From Acidobacteriota bacterium (GTDB lineage Bacteria; Acidobacteriota; Vicinamibacteria; Fen-336): a stretch of 64,000 nt of DNA. The stretch is from contig JAJDNS010000053.1 in NCBI GenBank assembly GCA_022340585.1, positions 28,782 through 92,781 of the forward strand. The letters run 5' to 3'. This document shows positions 53,228 to 63,400 of this stretch, one piece after another (the first letter of the stretch is position 1; the number at the start of each line of letters is the position of its first letter). The notes under the pieces are model-generated. The model did not search any database, was not told where the DNA came from, and saw only the letters and a list, made by a program, of their open reading frames with translations. Made by a program: the position numbers and the translations under genes.

Positions 53228-53290
53228 CCGGCCGGCGGCCTTGGCCAAGGGATTCCGCCATGGCGATCGTGTCCTTGGCAGGGGCCCTGG
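53228..53290. repeat. Palindromic intergenic repeat, copy D
   Basis: Contains CCTTGGCCAAGG (53239-53250) followed by GCCATGGCGATCGTGTCCTT and GGCA, the same elements as copy A in a rearranged order. It lies between the TPR gene and the DUF1080 gene. Confidence 0.65.
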
Positions 53291-53336
53291 TGTCTGACCG
53301 ATGGAGGGACAACCCCCGTGCTACCATTCGCCCACC

Positions 53337-54041
53337 ATGCACGCGATTGCCCTGCTTCCCCTCCTCGCCCTCCTCGCCGCCGGGAGTGACCCGGCGGTCG
53401 TTCCCGAGCAGGTCACCCCGCTCTTCAACGGCACGGACCTCTCCGGGTGGAAGGCCGACGTGCCCGCCCGCGACAAGGACGCGAACGCCCCGGACAGCTT
53501 CGTGGTGCGTGACGGACTCCTCGTCAGCCTCGGGAAGCCTCCCGGACACCTGGTGACGACGAAGGCCTACCGAGACTACCGCCTCGAGGTGGAGTACCGC
53601 TTCCCGGGCAAGGGCGGCAACTGCGGGGTGCTGGTGCACGCCTCCCGGCCCCGCGCGCTCTACGAGATGTTCCCCCAGTCCATCGAGGTTCAGATGAACA
53701 GCGGGGACGCCGGGGATTTCTGGTGCATCCAGGAGGACATCAAGGTCCCGGACATGGAGACACGCCGGCCCCGCAAGGACGGAGAGAAGTGGGGCGGCGC
53801 CGAGGGCGACGCGCGGCGCATCCTCAATCTCACCGACGGCTCCGAGAAGCCCCTCGGGGAGTGGAACACGATGGTGATCGAGGCCCGGGGCCGATCCCTC
53901 ACCGTCTGGGTCAACGGCGACCTCGTCAACGACGGATTCGACGCCACCGCCGACCAGGGAAGGATCGCGATCCAGGCCGAAGGCACCGAGGTCGAGTTCC
54001 GCAAGGTCGAGATCGGTCCGCTGCCTGCTCCGGCGAAGTAG
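53337..54041 (+). CDS. DUF1080 (3-keto-disaccharide hydrolase-like) exported protein
   Basis: 234-residue protein with a short leader (AIALLPLLALLAAGS) and a DUF1080 concanavalin-like fold: LFNGTDLSGWK, FVVRDGLLVSLGKP, DYRLEVEYRFPGKGGNCGVL and WNTMVIEARGRSLTVWVNGD. Members cleave 3-keto-glycosides or bind sugars. ATG 53337 begins the leader; TACCAT (53322-53327) lies nine bases upstream and no ribosome site is present. An in-frame ATG at 53301 is possible. Confidence 0.8.
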   Translation: MHAIALLPLLALLAAGSDPAVVPEQVTPLFNGTDLSGWKADVPARDKDANAPDSFVVRDGLLVSLGKPPGHLVTTKAYRDYRLEVEYRFPGKGGNCGVLVHASRPRALYEMFPQSIEVQMNSGDAGDFWCIQEDIKVPDMETRRPRKDGEKWGGAEGDARRILNLTDGSEKPLGEWNTMVIEARGRSLTVWVNGDLVNDGFDATADQGRIAIQAEGTEVEFRKVEIGPLPAPAK

Positions 54042-54054
54042 CCGTTCTGGTGCG

Positions 54055-55791
54055 ATGAGGCCCGGCGGACCGCTCCTCCTCGCACCGGTGCTCGGGATTT
54101 TCGCGAGCGTGGGCACCCCGTCCGCCGCCGCCCCTGGCGTCCACTACGAAGACGTCACCGAGAGCGTGGGGATCGACTTCCGCCACGCCGCCTCCCCCAC
54201 CTCGCAGAAGTACCTCCCGGAGACCATGGGCGGAGGGGTGGCGCTCCTGGACTACGACGGGGACGGGCGTCTCGACGTCTTCTTCGTCAACGGCGCCCGC
54301 CTCGACGACCCCATGCCCCCCGGGGCGCCGCTGCTCAAGGACGGGCCACGCTACTGGAACCGCCTGTACCGCCAGAAGGCCGACGGCCGCTTCGAGGACG
54401 TGACCGCCACCGCGGGCCTGGCCGGCGAGGGTTACGGCCAGGGGGTCGCCGTCGGCGACTACGACAACGACGGTGACCCGGACCTCTACGTCACCGGCGT
54501 GGGCTCCAACCACCTCTACCGCAACGAGGGCGACGGACGCTTCACCGACGTGACCACCGAGGCGGGTGTGCAGGGCGGCCACTGGTCCACCAGCGCCGCC
54601 TTCGTGGACTTCGACCGCGACGGGCGGCTGGACATCTTCGTGGGCCGCTACATGCAGTGGTCGACGGACCTCAATCCCCGCTGCGCTGCCGACTACAACC
54701 CCTTCCCCGAGGAATCGCCCAGCGGTCCCCGGGCCTACTGCCACCCCAATCTCTTCGAGGGCGCGTCCGCGCTCCTCTACCGCAACGAGGGTGGCGGACG
54801 ATTTCGAGACGTCTCCGAGTCGGCGGGGGTGGCCGACCCCGAGGGCAAGTCCCTGGGGGTGGCCCTGGCCGACTTCGACCGGGACGGCCTCACCGACATC
54901 TTCGTGGCCAACGACGCCATCCGGCAGTTCCTCTACCGCAACCGGGGAGACGCCACGTTCGAGGAGGTGGCTCTCCTGGCCTTTGCCGCATTCGACGAGG
55001 ACGGGCGCGCCTTCTCGGGCATGGGGGTCGATTTCGCCGACTACGACAACGACGGCTGGCCCGACGTGGTGGTGACCAACCTCGCCAACCAGTGCTGGGC
55101 GCTCTACCGCAACACCGAGGACGGGACGTTTTCCTACGACACCCACGCCTCGGGCATCGGACGGATCAGCCTGCTCTCCTCCGGCTGGGGCGTCCGGTTC
55201 CTGGACTACGACAACGACGGGTGGAAGGACCTGTTCCTGGCGCGGGGCCACGTCCTCGACACGATCGAGCTGACCTCGCCCCACCTCAAGTATCGGGAGA
55301 CCCCGCTCCTGGCCCGCAACGAGGAAGGGCGGTTCCGCGACGTCTCCGCCGACGCCGGCGAGGTCTTCCAGACTCCGATGGTGGCGCGGGGGGTGGCGAT
55401 TGGCGACCTCGACGACGACGGCGACCTCGACATCGTGGTGAGCACCCTCGACGACCGAGCGCGGGTTCTCCGCAACGAAGGCGGCCACCGCGGCCACTGG
55501 ATCCAGCTTCGCCTCGTCGGCGGTCGCAGCAACCGCGACGGTATCGGCGCGGACATTCGGCTGGTCACCGGCTCGGGAGGGGTCCGCCAGGCCACCGCCA
55601 CCACGACCGGAGGCTACCTCTCCGCCGGCGACGGTCGTGTCCACCTCGGCCTGGGGAACGAGACTGCCATCGCCTCGATCGAGATCCGCTGGCCCAGCGG
55701 GGTCCTCCAGCGTCTCACCGGTGTCGAGGCCGACCAGATCCTCACCGTCACCGAGCCCGAGGCGGCCCGCGGGGAGCCTCCGGCGCGATAG
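54055..55791 (+). CDS. CRTAC1-family protein (FG-GAP repeats plus ASPIC/UnbV)
   Basis: 578-residue exported protein. Many calcium-binding FG-GAP/VCBS blades (ALLDYDGDGRLDVFFVNG, VAVGDYDNDGDPDLYVTG, ADFDRDGLTDIFVAND, FADYDNDGWPDVVVTN) form a beta-propeller; the last about 90 residues are the ASPIC/UnbV domain (SNRDGIGADIRLVTGSGGVR ... EIRWPSGVLQRLTGV). Large extracytoplasmic proteins of this type are widespread in Acidobacteriota and Planctomycetota; their role is unproven. A close paralogue follows. Confidence 0.85.
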   Translation: MRPGGPLLLAPVLGIFASVGTPSAAAPGVHYEDVTESVGIDFRHAASPTSQKYLPETMGGGVALLDYDGDGRLDVFFVNGARLDDPMPPGAPLLKDGPRYWNRLYRQKADGRFEDVTATAGLAGEGYGQGVAVGDYDNDGDPDLYVTGVGSNHLYRNEGDGRFTDVTTEAGVQGGHWSTSAAFVDFDRDGRLDIFVGRYMQWSTDLNPRCAADYNPFPEESPSGPRAYCHPNLFEGASALLYRNEGGGRFRDVSESAGVADPEGKSLGVALADFDRDGLTDIFVANDAIRQFLYRNRGDATFEEVALLAFAAFDEDGRAFSGMGVDFADYDNDGWPDVVVTNLANQCWALYRNTEDGTFSYDTHASGIGRISLLSSGWGVRFLDYDNDGWKDLFLARGHVLDTIELTSPHLKYRETPLLARNEEGRFRDVSADAGEVFQTPMVARGVAIGDLDDDGDLDIVVSTLDDRARVLRNEGGHRGHWIQLRLVGGRSNRDGIGADIRLVTGSGGVRQATATTTGGYLSAGDGRVHLGLGNETAIASIEIRWPSGVLQRLTGVEADQILTVTEPEAARGEPPAR

Positions 55792-55817
55792 GGCGCGACG
55801 GTGGTACGTTCTTGATC

Positions 55818-57608
55818 ATGCGACCGGGCCTTCCCACCCTCGTCGTCGGGCTCTGCATCCTGGCCGCCTGGTCCAGCCACGGCGAGGACGGTGGGCGCGC
55901 GAGCCACCCGGTCACCTTCGTGAACGTGTCCGAGGGGGCGGGGCTCGCGATCCCCCACGTCTGGGGATCGAAGGACACCCAGCGCTACATCATCGAGGTC
56001 AAGGGAAGCGGTCTGGGGTTCATCGACTTCGACCGCGACGGCTGGCTGGACGTCTACCTCACCAACGGCGTGCGCTTCGGGGAAAGCTACACCCCCGAGG
56101 CCGCACCGACCAGCCACCTCCTGAGGAACAACCGCGACGGGACCTTCTCCGACGTGACCGCGCGGGCCGGTGTCGGGCGCACCGGCTGGGGCACCGGTGT
56201 CGCCGTCGGCGACTACGACAACGACGGCTGGGACGACCTCTTCTGCACCTACTGGGGCCACAACGTCCTCTTCCGCAACAATGGCGACGGCACGTTCCAG
56301 GACGTCTCGAAGAAGGCCGGGCTGCACGGGGAGCGCGTGCGCTGGGGGTCGGGCTCGACCTTCCTCGACCACGACCGCGACGGAGACCTGGACCTCTTCG
56401 TGGCCAACTTCATCGAGCTCGACATCGAGAAGGTGAAGACCCCCCTGGACCCGGACCCGTGCCTCTGGAAGGGCCTGCCCATCGTCTGCGGACCGCGTGG
56501 CCTGCCCGCCGGGAGCAACCTCTTCTACCGCAACGAGGGCGACGGGACCTTCACCGACGTCTCCCAGGAGGCCGGAGTGCTCGCCCCCGGCCCCCGCTAC
56601 TCGATCACCCCGGTCTCCTACGACTTCGACAACGACGGCTGGCCCGACGTCTACGTGGCAGTGGACTCCCTGCCCAGCCTGCTGTTCCGCAACAACCACG
56701 ACGGGACCTTCACCGACGTCGCGGTCCCGGCCTGGGCCGCCTACAACGAGGACGCCCGTCCCCAGGCGGGGATGGGCCTGGCCGTGGGCGACTACAACGC
56801 GGACGGGTGGCTGGACATCTTCAAGACCCACTTCCAGGACGACACGCCGGTGCTGTTCCGCGCCATGGGCGACGGGACCTTCGCCGACGAGACCGGCCCG
56901 GCGGGGATGGGTGAGCTGAGCCAGTACGTCTCGTGGGGCACGGCCTTCATGGACTACGACAACGACGGGTGGAAGGATCTTTTCTATGTCACCGGGCACG
57001 TGTATCAGGACCCCCGCAAGGACGACGTCGAGGCCCTGTACTCACCCCGGGTGGTCCTCCGGAACCTCGGCAACGGGAAGTTCCGGGACGTGTCGTCGGA
57101 GCTCGGCCCGGGAGTGAGCGAGCGGTTCTGCAGCCGGGGAAGCGCCTACGGGGACTACGACAACGACGGCGACGTGGACGTCCTGGTCCTGAACGTGAAC
57201 GACCCCCCGTCGCTTCTCCGCAACGACGGGGGCAACGCGGGCCACTGGATCCTGATCAAGCTGGTCGGCACGAGGTGCAATCGCTCGGCCATCGGGGCCC
57301 GGGTCCGGGTCGTGACCGACGGCCACGCCCAGATCGACGAGGTGCACAGCGGGGGCAGCGTCATGTCCCAGAGCGACCTGCGCCTCCACTTCGGGCTGGG
57401 TGAAGCCGATGTGGTGGACAGGATCGAGGTCCGCTGGCCCACGACGCAGGAGGTCGAGACCTTCGAGCGCGTGCCGGCCGACCAGACGCTGACCATCCGG
57501 GAGGGGTCGGGAATCGTCGACCGACGAGGACCGGCCGGCGTCGGAGACCCGGATCCGTCACCGACGGGGAACCAGGAGACGGACCGGGCCGCGGATCCCT
57601 CCCCCTGA
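55818..57608 (+). CDS. CRTAC1-family protein, second copy
   Basis: 596-residue paralogue of the preceding protein with the same layout: leader (LPTLVVGLCILAAWSSHG), FG-GAP blades (FIDFDRDGWLDVYLTNG, VAVGDYDNDGWDDLFCTYWG, YDFDNDGWPDVYVAV) and a C-terminal ASPIC/UnbV domain (CNRSAIGARVRVVTDGHAQI, EVRWPTTQEVETF). The start ATG 55818 has TACGTT seven bases upstream and no ribosome site, suggesting a leaderless transcript. The gene ends at an inverted palindromic repeat. Confidence 0.85.
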   Translation: MRPGLPTLVVGLCILAAWSSHGEDGGRASHPVTFVNVSEGAGLAIPHVWGSKDTQRYIIEVKGSGLGFIDFDRDGWLDVYLTNGVRFGESYTPEAAPTSHLLRNNRDGTFSDVTARAGVGRTGWGTGVAVGDYDNDGWDDLFCTYWGHNVLFRNNGDGTFQDVSKKAGLHGERVRWGSGSTFLDHDRDGDLDLFVANFIELDIEKVKTPLDPDPCLWKGLPIVCGPRGLPAGSNLFYRNEGDGTFTDVSQEAGVLAPGPRYSITPVSYDFDNDGWPDVYVAVDSLPSLLFRNNHDGTFTDVAVPAWAAYNEDARPQAGMGLAVGDYNADGWLDIFKTHFQDDTPVLFRAMGDGTFADETGPAGMGELSQYVSWGTAFMDYDNDGWKDLFYVTGHVYQDPRKDDVEALYSPRVVLRNLGNGKFRDVSSELGPGVSERFCSRGSAYGDYDNDGDVDVLVLNVNDPPSLLRNDGGNAGHWILIKLVGTRCNRSAIGARVRVVTDGHAQIDEVHSGGSVMSQSDLRLHFGLGEADVVDRIEVRWPTTQEVETFERVPADQTLTIREGSGIVDRRGPAGVGDPDPSPTGNQETDRAADPSP

Positions 57609-57609
57609 A

Positions 57610-57678
57610 GAGCCGGCCTGCGGCCGGATCCCTGGCCCGGGACTCGATCCTGCCGTTGCGATCGTGTCCCGGGCGGGC
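57610..57678. repeat. Palindromic intergenic repeat, copy E (inverted)
   Basis: Reverse-complement orientation of copy A. CCGGCC-TGC-GGCCGG (57613-57627) is followed by a 12-bp stem CGGGACTCGATC (57638-57649) with GATCGTGTCCCG (57660-57671, one mismatch). It lies exactly between two convergent genes, like copy A. Confidence 0.75.
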
Positions 57679-57681
57679 CGT

Positions 57682-58605
57682 CTACTTTCCGAGCGCCTGG
57701 AGAAGCTGGCGGGCGGGCGCCACGTTCTGAGCGTCCGTCGGCGCGAGGCTCAGGTACTTCTCGAGGTGCGCGATCGCCTCCGGGATGCGGTTCTCGCCGA
57801 CCAGCGCCGCTCCCAGGCGGAAGTGGGCCTCGGCCATCTCCGGGTCGGCGGCGATCGCCGCCTCGAGCGCCTCGATCGCCCGCTCGTTCTCGTTGGCCGC
57901 GAGGAGGTAGATGCCCTTGTTGAGCTGGGCCCGGGCGTCACCCGGGTTCTCGTCCGCCGTCCTCTCCACGAGGTCCAGCGCCTCCTGCTGCCGGCCCGTC
58001 TCGCGGTAGACGGTCGCCAGCGCGGCCGTTGCGTCGGCGGCGCCGGGCCGCAGCTCGAGCGCCTTCAAGTAGCTGGCCTCGGCGCTGGCCCAGTCCTTCC
58101 TCGCGGCGTAGATGAACCCGAGGTTCACGTGGACCTCCGGGACGTCCGGGGCCTTCTCGAGGAGGGACTTGTAGATGGCCTCCGCCTCCTCGAGCTTTCC
58201 GGCGTTCTGGAGCCGCACGGCCTCCGCGAACTGCTTCTCGAGCTCCTCGGCCGCGCTGTCCACCGCCTTCGCCTCCGGGGCGAGCCGGAAGGGTTCGATG
58301 CGAATGGCCTCTCCCAGTGGAACCTTGACATCGCTCGCGGCGGGCGCGAAGCCCTCCTTGCTCACGGTCACGCGGTACGGGCCCGGCCGCAGGCCCACCC
58401 GGGTGAACTCGCCCTTGTCGTTGGTCTTCGTCTCGTAATCCCGGGCGATGCCGCCCAGGGACTCCAACCGCACTGTGGCGTCGGCGACGGGCTGGCCCTC
58501 CTCGTCCAGGACCATGCCACGGGCGGCGCCGGTTTGCGCGTGGGCGGGAGCGGCCAGGAGCCCGAGGCCGAGCAGAACGAGGATCGACAGGACGGCTCGC
58601 TTCAT
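57682..58605 (-). CDS. Exported TPR protein with carboxypeptidase-regulatory domain
   Basis: 307-residue protein. Leader LSILVLLGLGLLAAPAHAQ; residues about 27-105 a carboxypeptidase-regulatory-like domain (GMVLDEEGQPVADATVRLE, GEFTRVGLRPGPYRVTVSKE); then a coiled acidic stretch and about five TPRs (LQNAGKLEEAEAIYKSLLEK, NLGFIYAARKDWASAEASYL, FRLGAALVGENRIPEAIAHL). The N-terminal domain is of the same type as that of the Oar-like receptor two genes upstream. ATG 58605 follows AGGAGG. Confidence 0.8.
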   Translation of the reverse strand: MKRAVLSILVLLGLGLLAAPAHAQTGAARGMVLDEEGQPVADATVRLESLGGIARDYETKTNDKGEFTRVGLRPGPYRVTVSKEGFAPAASDVKVPLGEAIRIEPFRLAPEAKAVDSAAEELEKQFAEAVRLQNAGKLEEAEAIYKSLLEKAPDVPEVHVNLGFIYAARKDWASAEASYLKALELRPGAADATAALATVYRETGRQQEALDLVERTADENPGDARAQLNKGIYLLAANENERAIEALEAAIAADPEMAEAHFRLGAALVGENRIPEAIAHLEKYLSLAPTDAQNVAPARQLLQALGK

Positions 58606-58685
58606 GATGTCTCCCTCCTGAACGAAGCTTCTATTGTCGCACCAGGCAGAGCCTCGGGAAACCGCTTGACGCGGTCGCCGCGAGC

Positions 58686-60227
58686 TCAGTAGGGACGGAT
58701 CTCGACCGGTCGCAGCAGGTCGGCCGCCTGCTCCGCGCGCCGCTTCCTCAGCTCGTCGAACCGCTCCTGCTGCGCGGCCTTCCGCGGGTCCCTCGTCCGC
58801 GAGTAGAGCAGCAGCAGGTGCAGGTTGCCGAGGTAGTGGTCCGGATCGATCTCCAGGCACCGCTTCAGGGCCTCCTCGGCCCGCTCCACCTGGCCAGCAC
58901 GCTGGTAGAGGAGGCCGAGCTCGGAGTACCCGTCGGCACTCAGCGGGTCCGCCTCCACCGCGCGCCGGGCGAGGCGCAGCGCCTCCCCTTCCTCGTTCAG
59001 CGCGCGGGCGATCCGCGCGAGGAGGTAGTCCGCCCCGGCCGCGGTCTCCTCGCGCTCGGCGAACGGCAGCAGCTGCCTCCGGGCCGCCTCGTAGTCCTTG
59101 GCGAGGAAGAGCGCGACGCCGACCGCGTAGGGCCCGCGGTAGTCGTCCGGCCTCAGCTCGGAGTAGCGCCGGAAGTAGGGCACCGCCTCCGTCGGGTCCT
59201 TGCGGTGCATGGCCACCGAGCCGAACGCGTAGTTCGCCTCGGGGTTGTCGGGATCGAGGCGGACGGCCTCGCCGAGCGCGACGTACGCCTCGGCGCCGAG
59301 GTCCAGCTCCACGCACACCATGCCGAGGAAGAAGTGGACGCCGGGGTCCTGGGGAGCCACCGCCCGCGCGTGACCGAGGTAGCCGAGGGCGCCCTTCAGG
59401 TCCCCCTGCTCGTACGCAACGCGCGCCAGGGAGAGGAGGAGGGCCGGGTCGTCCGGCCGCGACGCGGTCGCCGCCTCCAGCGATTCGCGCGACAGCGCGA
59501 GCTGGCCCTGCCTCGCGTAGGCCGCGCCGAGAGCCTCCAGGTCGACGGAGGCCGCCAGCCCCTTCTGCCGGAGGGTCTCCACGATCCGGACCACGAGGTC
59601 GTCCCGGCCGTGCGACGCCAGCACGGGCACGATGGGCCGCACGTCGGCTGGGGCGAGGTCCCTGTGCGCGAGGAGCGCCTCGCCCGCGGCATCGGCCTCC
59701 GCCCTCTCCCCCCGCGCGGCGTGGTTGGCGCACGCGACCGCCAGCGCCGCGGGCCGATCCCGGTCCTCGGGGGGCAGGCGCGACAGCTCGGTCTGGGAGC
59801 GCTCGAACTCGCCGAGCGCCTGGCGGAGCGCCGCCACCTGGAAACGCGCCTCGCGGTGCGCCGGCTCGTAGCGGAGGATCGCCTCGTAGGCCGCCAGCGC
59901 CTCGCGCGGCGCGCCCGGGTCCTTCGCCGCGTTCTCCTGGAGGAGTCGTCCGAGGTTGAGCCATGCGTCCGTGTACCGCGGATCGCGCTCGACCGCCTCG
60001 CGGAAGCGCCGCTCCGCTTCCTCGTACCCGCCCGCCGAGGCCGCGAGGACGCCGAGGAAGTTCCGGACCGCCGGGCTGGTCGGGTGGAGACGCAGGGCCT
60101 CGTCGAGGTCGCCGCGCGCGGCCGCCTCGTCGCCGGCCTCGATGTGGTCGCGCGCGCGCGTCAGGAGGTCGGCGAGCGGCGTCCCGCCCTGGGGCGCCGC
60201 GAGAAGTATCAGGAGGGCGAGGATCAT
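58686..60227 (-). CDS. Large TPR protein
   Basis: 513-residue protein beginning with a short hydrophobic leader (MILALLILLAAPQGG) and composed of about a dozen TPRs (NFLGVLAASAGGYEEAERRF, WLNLGRLLQENA, GYLGHARAVAPQDPGVHF, SELGLLYQRAGQVERAEEAL). Start uncertain: ATG 60227 has no ribosome site, but TTGATAAT lies about 45 bases upstream on the same strand. Reads in the same direction as the Oar-like receptor gene; probably a periplasmic scaffold. Confidence 0.75.
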   Translation of the reverse strand: MILALLILLAAPQGGTPLADLLTRARDHIEAGDEAAARGDLDEALRLHPTSPAVRNFLGVLAASAGGYEEAERRFREAVERDPRYTDAWLNLGRLLQENAAKDPGAPREALAAYEAILRYEPAHREARFQVAALRQALGEFERSQTELSRLPPEDRDRPAALAVACANHAARGERAEADAAGEALLAHRDLAPADVRPIVPVLASHGRDDLVVRIVETLRQKGLAASVDLEALGAAYARQGQLALSRESLEAATASRPDDPALLLSLARVAYEQGDLKGALGYLGHARAVAPQDPGVHFFLGMVCVELDLGAEAYVALGEAVRLDPDNPEANYAFGSVAMHRKDPTEAVPYFRRYSELRPDDYRGPYAVGVALFLAKDYEAARRQLLPFAEREETAAGADYLLARIARALNEEGEALRLARRAVEADPLSADGYSELGLLYQRAGQVERAEEALKRCLEIDPDHYLGNLHLLLLYSRTRDPRKAAQQERFDELRKRRAEQAADLLRPVEIRPY

Positions 60228-60442
60228 GGTGGGTGCCGGGCGGACACGTGACGGGCCCGCTCTGCCTATTATCAACCCATCCTGGCCGGCCTCGGCTCGC
60301 TCGAGGCCGAGAGGCTCCACGCGGCCGAGCGGGAGCGCGAACGAGAAACAGGCCGGCCCGGGAGAGCCCGAGCCGGCCTGGTCACGACCGGCGGAGGAAG
60401 CCGGCCGGGCCGGCGCGGAGCCGGCCCGGCGCGGTCAGCCCG
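60228..60442. other. Intergenic region between receptor and TPR gene
   Basis: About 215 bases. GC-rich inverted repeats with GCCGGC cores at 60350-60430 may terminate the receptor transcript. A TGATAAT box (complement of about 60268-60274) may belong to the TPR gene promoter. Confidence 0.4.
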
Positions 60443-63400
60443 TCAGAACTCGATGCGTGCCGCGAGCTGGATGACCCGCGGCGACGTGACGGCCCCGTTC
60501 CAGAGCCCGAAGTCGGGGCTGTTGACGTCGGTGTTGAACGCGTTGCTGCCCCACTCGGTGTCGTTCCCGTTCCAGTTGTGCCAGTTCCACACGTTGAAGG
60601 CCTCGAACCGGAGCTGCAGGTTGACGTCCCTGAACAGCCGGGTGTTCTTGATGAGAGAGAGGTCCATGTTGCGGTAGCCGGACTTGCGGTAGCTGGTGAC
60701 TCGTTCCCCGTTGCCATAGTAGTAGTTGAAGGCGTCCGGCGACTCGAACGCGGACCTGTTGAAGATCGAGCTGGTCACGTCGAGGTTCTTGAAGTCCTGC
60801 GCGAAGATGTCCCCGCTGATGGACGGGATGCAGGCCGCCCGGAACTGGCCGGGGACGTTGCAATAGCCCGAGCGGAAGAAGAACGGGATGCCCGACGAGT
60901 AGCGGAAGATCGACGAGAGCTGCCACCCGCCGAGAATCGCGTTCGCGACACCGTCCGTGTCCATGTACCTCTTGCCCTGGCCGATGGGGAGGTCCCAGAC
61001 GAGGGCGGCCGACAGCACGTGCGTCACGTCGTCGACTGCAAGGGCGCGGTTGCGCTCCTGCTCGTAGGGCGAGATCGAGCCGCTCGCGCCGCTCCAAGTG
61101 GTGGCGTCGCTCTGGGTGTTGTCGGAGCCGCTCGTGTAGATGCGGCCCAGGGTGTAGGAGACGAGGAAGTACGTGCCGCGCGAGAAGCGCTTCTCGACCT
61201 TGGCCTGCAGCGAGTGGTAGCTGGACTTGCCGTGGTTCTCGTTGAGACCCTGCAGGTTCGAGCAGTACTGCGGGTAGGGCAGGAGGGCCTGCGCCACCGT
61301 CGGCGCGCAGCTCGTCATCTGCTCGACCCATCCCTCGTACGGGAGGGGCACGCCGTTGAGCGACGTCATGCCCGGCTCGAACTCGGCGTCGAGCGCGGCG
61401 CCGAGGGAGAGGTACGCAGGGTCGAGCGCGTTCAGCGGCTGGTTGCTGGACGGCACGCGGGTGCCGCGGGAGCCGACGTACGCGAGACCGACGGTGAAGC
61501 CCGGGGAGATCTCGCGGTCGATGGTCAGGTTCCACTGCTGCGAGCGCGGTCGCTCGTTCCCGTCGAGGGTGCGGTACATCAGGCCCGAGCCGTTGCGGAA
61601 GTCCGCGGTGATGAACGGCGGCCGGACGTAGTCCTGGGGGAAGCCGTTGTCGATGTAGAACGCGGGCTGGACGCCGTTGAGGCTGCTGCTGAAGCTCACG
61701 TTGCTGTTGAAGCCGTCCTGGCTCATGCCGCCGCCCCAGCCGGGGATGAAAGCCCGGTCGTAGAAGAGGCCCCACCCGGCGCGGACGAGGGTCTGGGGGT
61801 TGAGCGCGTAGGTGAGGCCGAGGCGCGGGGCGAAGCCCCCGTACCAGTCCTTCTCCGGGTAGCGGGCGCCGTAGCTCGCCGCGCCCCACTCGGTGCCCGC
61901 GTAGGCGAGGCTGCCAGCGTAGCCGGGGGCCGACGGGTTGGTGCCAGTGGGGTCGAGGAACGCCAGGCGATCGTACTTCTCGCTCGAGGGCGAGTAGTAG
62001 TCCCAGCGCAGGCCGTAGTTCACCGTCAGCTTGCTGGTGGCGTTCCAGGTGTCGCCGGCGTGGAAGATCCAGGCGTGCTGCCGCGGGTAGGAATTCGACG
62101 CCGTGCGCACGTCCAGGTTGGCGTTGTCCACCGCGCCGAGGAGGAAGCTCGCGATCGGGTTGCCGCTGTTGACGCCGGCGATCCCGGTGGCCCCGCGGCC
62201 GAAGTTGAACGTGCCTTGCTCGTTTCCCCGGCTGTGGAGGTTGCCGCCGATGTTGCGGTACTCGCCGCCGATCTTGATCGTGTGGTTGCCCTTGATCCAG
62301 GTGACGAGGTCGTTGAGCACGTACGTCGGCCGGGTGGTGATGCTGTCGGACTCGAGGCTGCCGCCGCAGCCGAAGCCGTTGTAGCCGTCGCTGAAGTTCA
62401 TCGGCGACGGGACGAGATTGGAGACGACGCCCTGGATCTTGGGCAGGTCGTTGACGTAGGGGGTGTTGACGCAGCCGTAGCCCTCGTTGCGGTTGAGGTA
62501 GCCGAACGTCAGGTGGTTGAGCAGGTTGGCCCCGAAGGTGTGGTCCCAGTTCAAGCGGTTGACCGAGGAGTTCTGGGGGTCCGAGGTGTCCTCAGTGGCC
62601 AGCTGGGACGGCAGGAGAGAGTTGTACTTGATGGCGGCGCGCTGGTGCCACAGCGAGACGGAGATGTGGTCGTTCTGGCCGATGTAGGAGTCGAAGCGGC
62701 CGAAGAAGTAGTTGCTGTCGCCGAGGATGGAGTCGGGGACCGCGCTGGGCACGAGGTAGTTGTTGAGCTCGTCGCCGTTGGTGGGCGTCGGCAGGTACTG
62801 CAGGTACCCTAGCGCGACGGGGCTGAACCGGTCGGCCGGGATGATGTTGCCCGGGAACTGCTGCTTGCTGCCGTCGGGCTGGAGCGTGGCCGGGTCGTAG
62901 ATCGGGATGAGGTTGCCGCTGGCGTCACGCCAGTTGCTGAAGTCGCCGTTCCTCGCCGCCATCGAGGGGATCGACAGCGTGGGACGGTTCGAGCCGCCCT
63001 CCTGGCGGTAGCCCTCCACGTCGGCGTAGAAGTAGGTCTTGACCGAGTTCGACCACAGTCCGGGGATCTTCATCGGGCCGCCGAGGGCGCCGCCGAAATT
63101 GTTCTTCTTGAGGGGCGATTTCTCCGTGGCGCCCCACTGGTTGGCGTTCCACCCGTCCCGCTGGGCGTACCAGAAGAGCGCGCCGTGGAGGTTCTCCTGG
63201 CCCGACTTGGTGACCGCAACGATCTGGCCACCGGTGGTCGAGCCGTACTGGGCGTCGTAGCTCGAGCTGACGACCTTGATCTCGCTCACCATGTCCGGCG
63301 AGTAGGGGAAGTCCTGGAAGATCGAGACCATGCCGCTCTGGCTCATGAAGCCCTGCTGCATGGAGGCTCCGTCGAGGACCGCCTCGTCTCCCGACTGCAG

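Noticed and set aside
59963..62812. Very long open frame antisense to the TPR and Oar-like genes
   Set aside because: It covers parts of two real genes and the gap between them, with no domain or signal; a typical GC-driven shadow.
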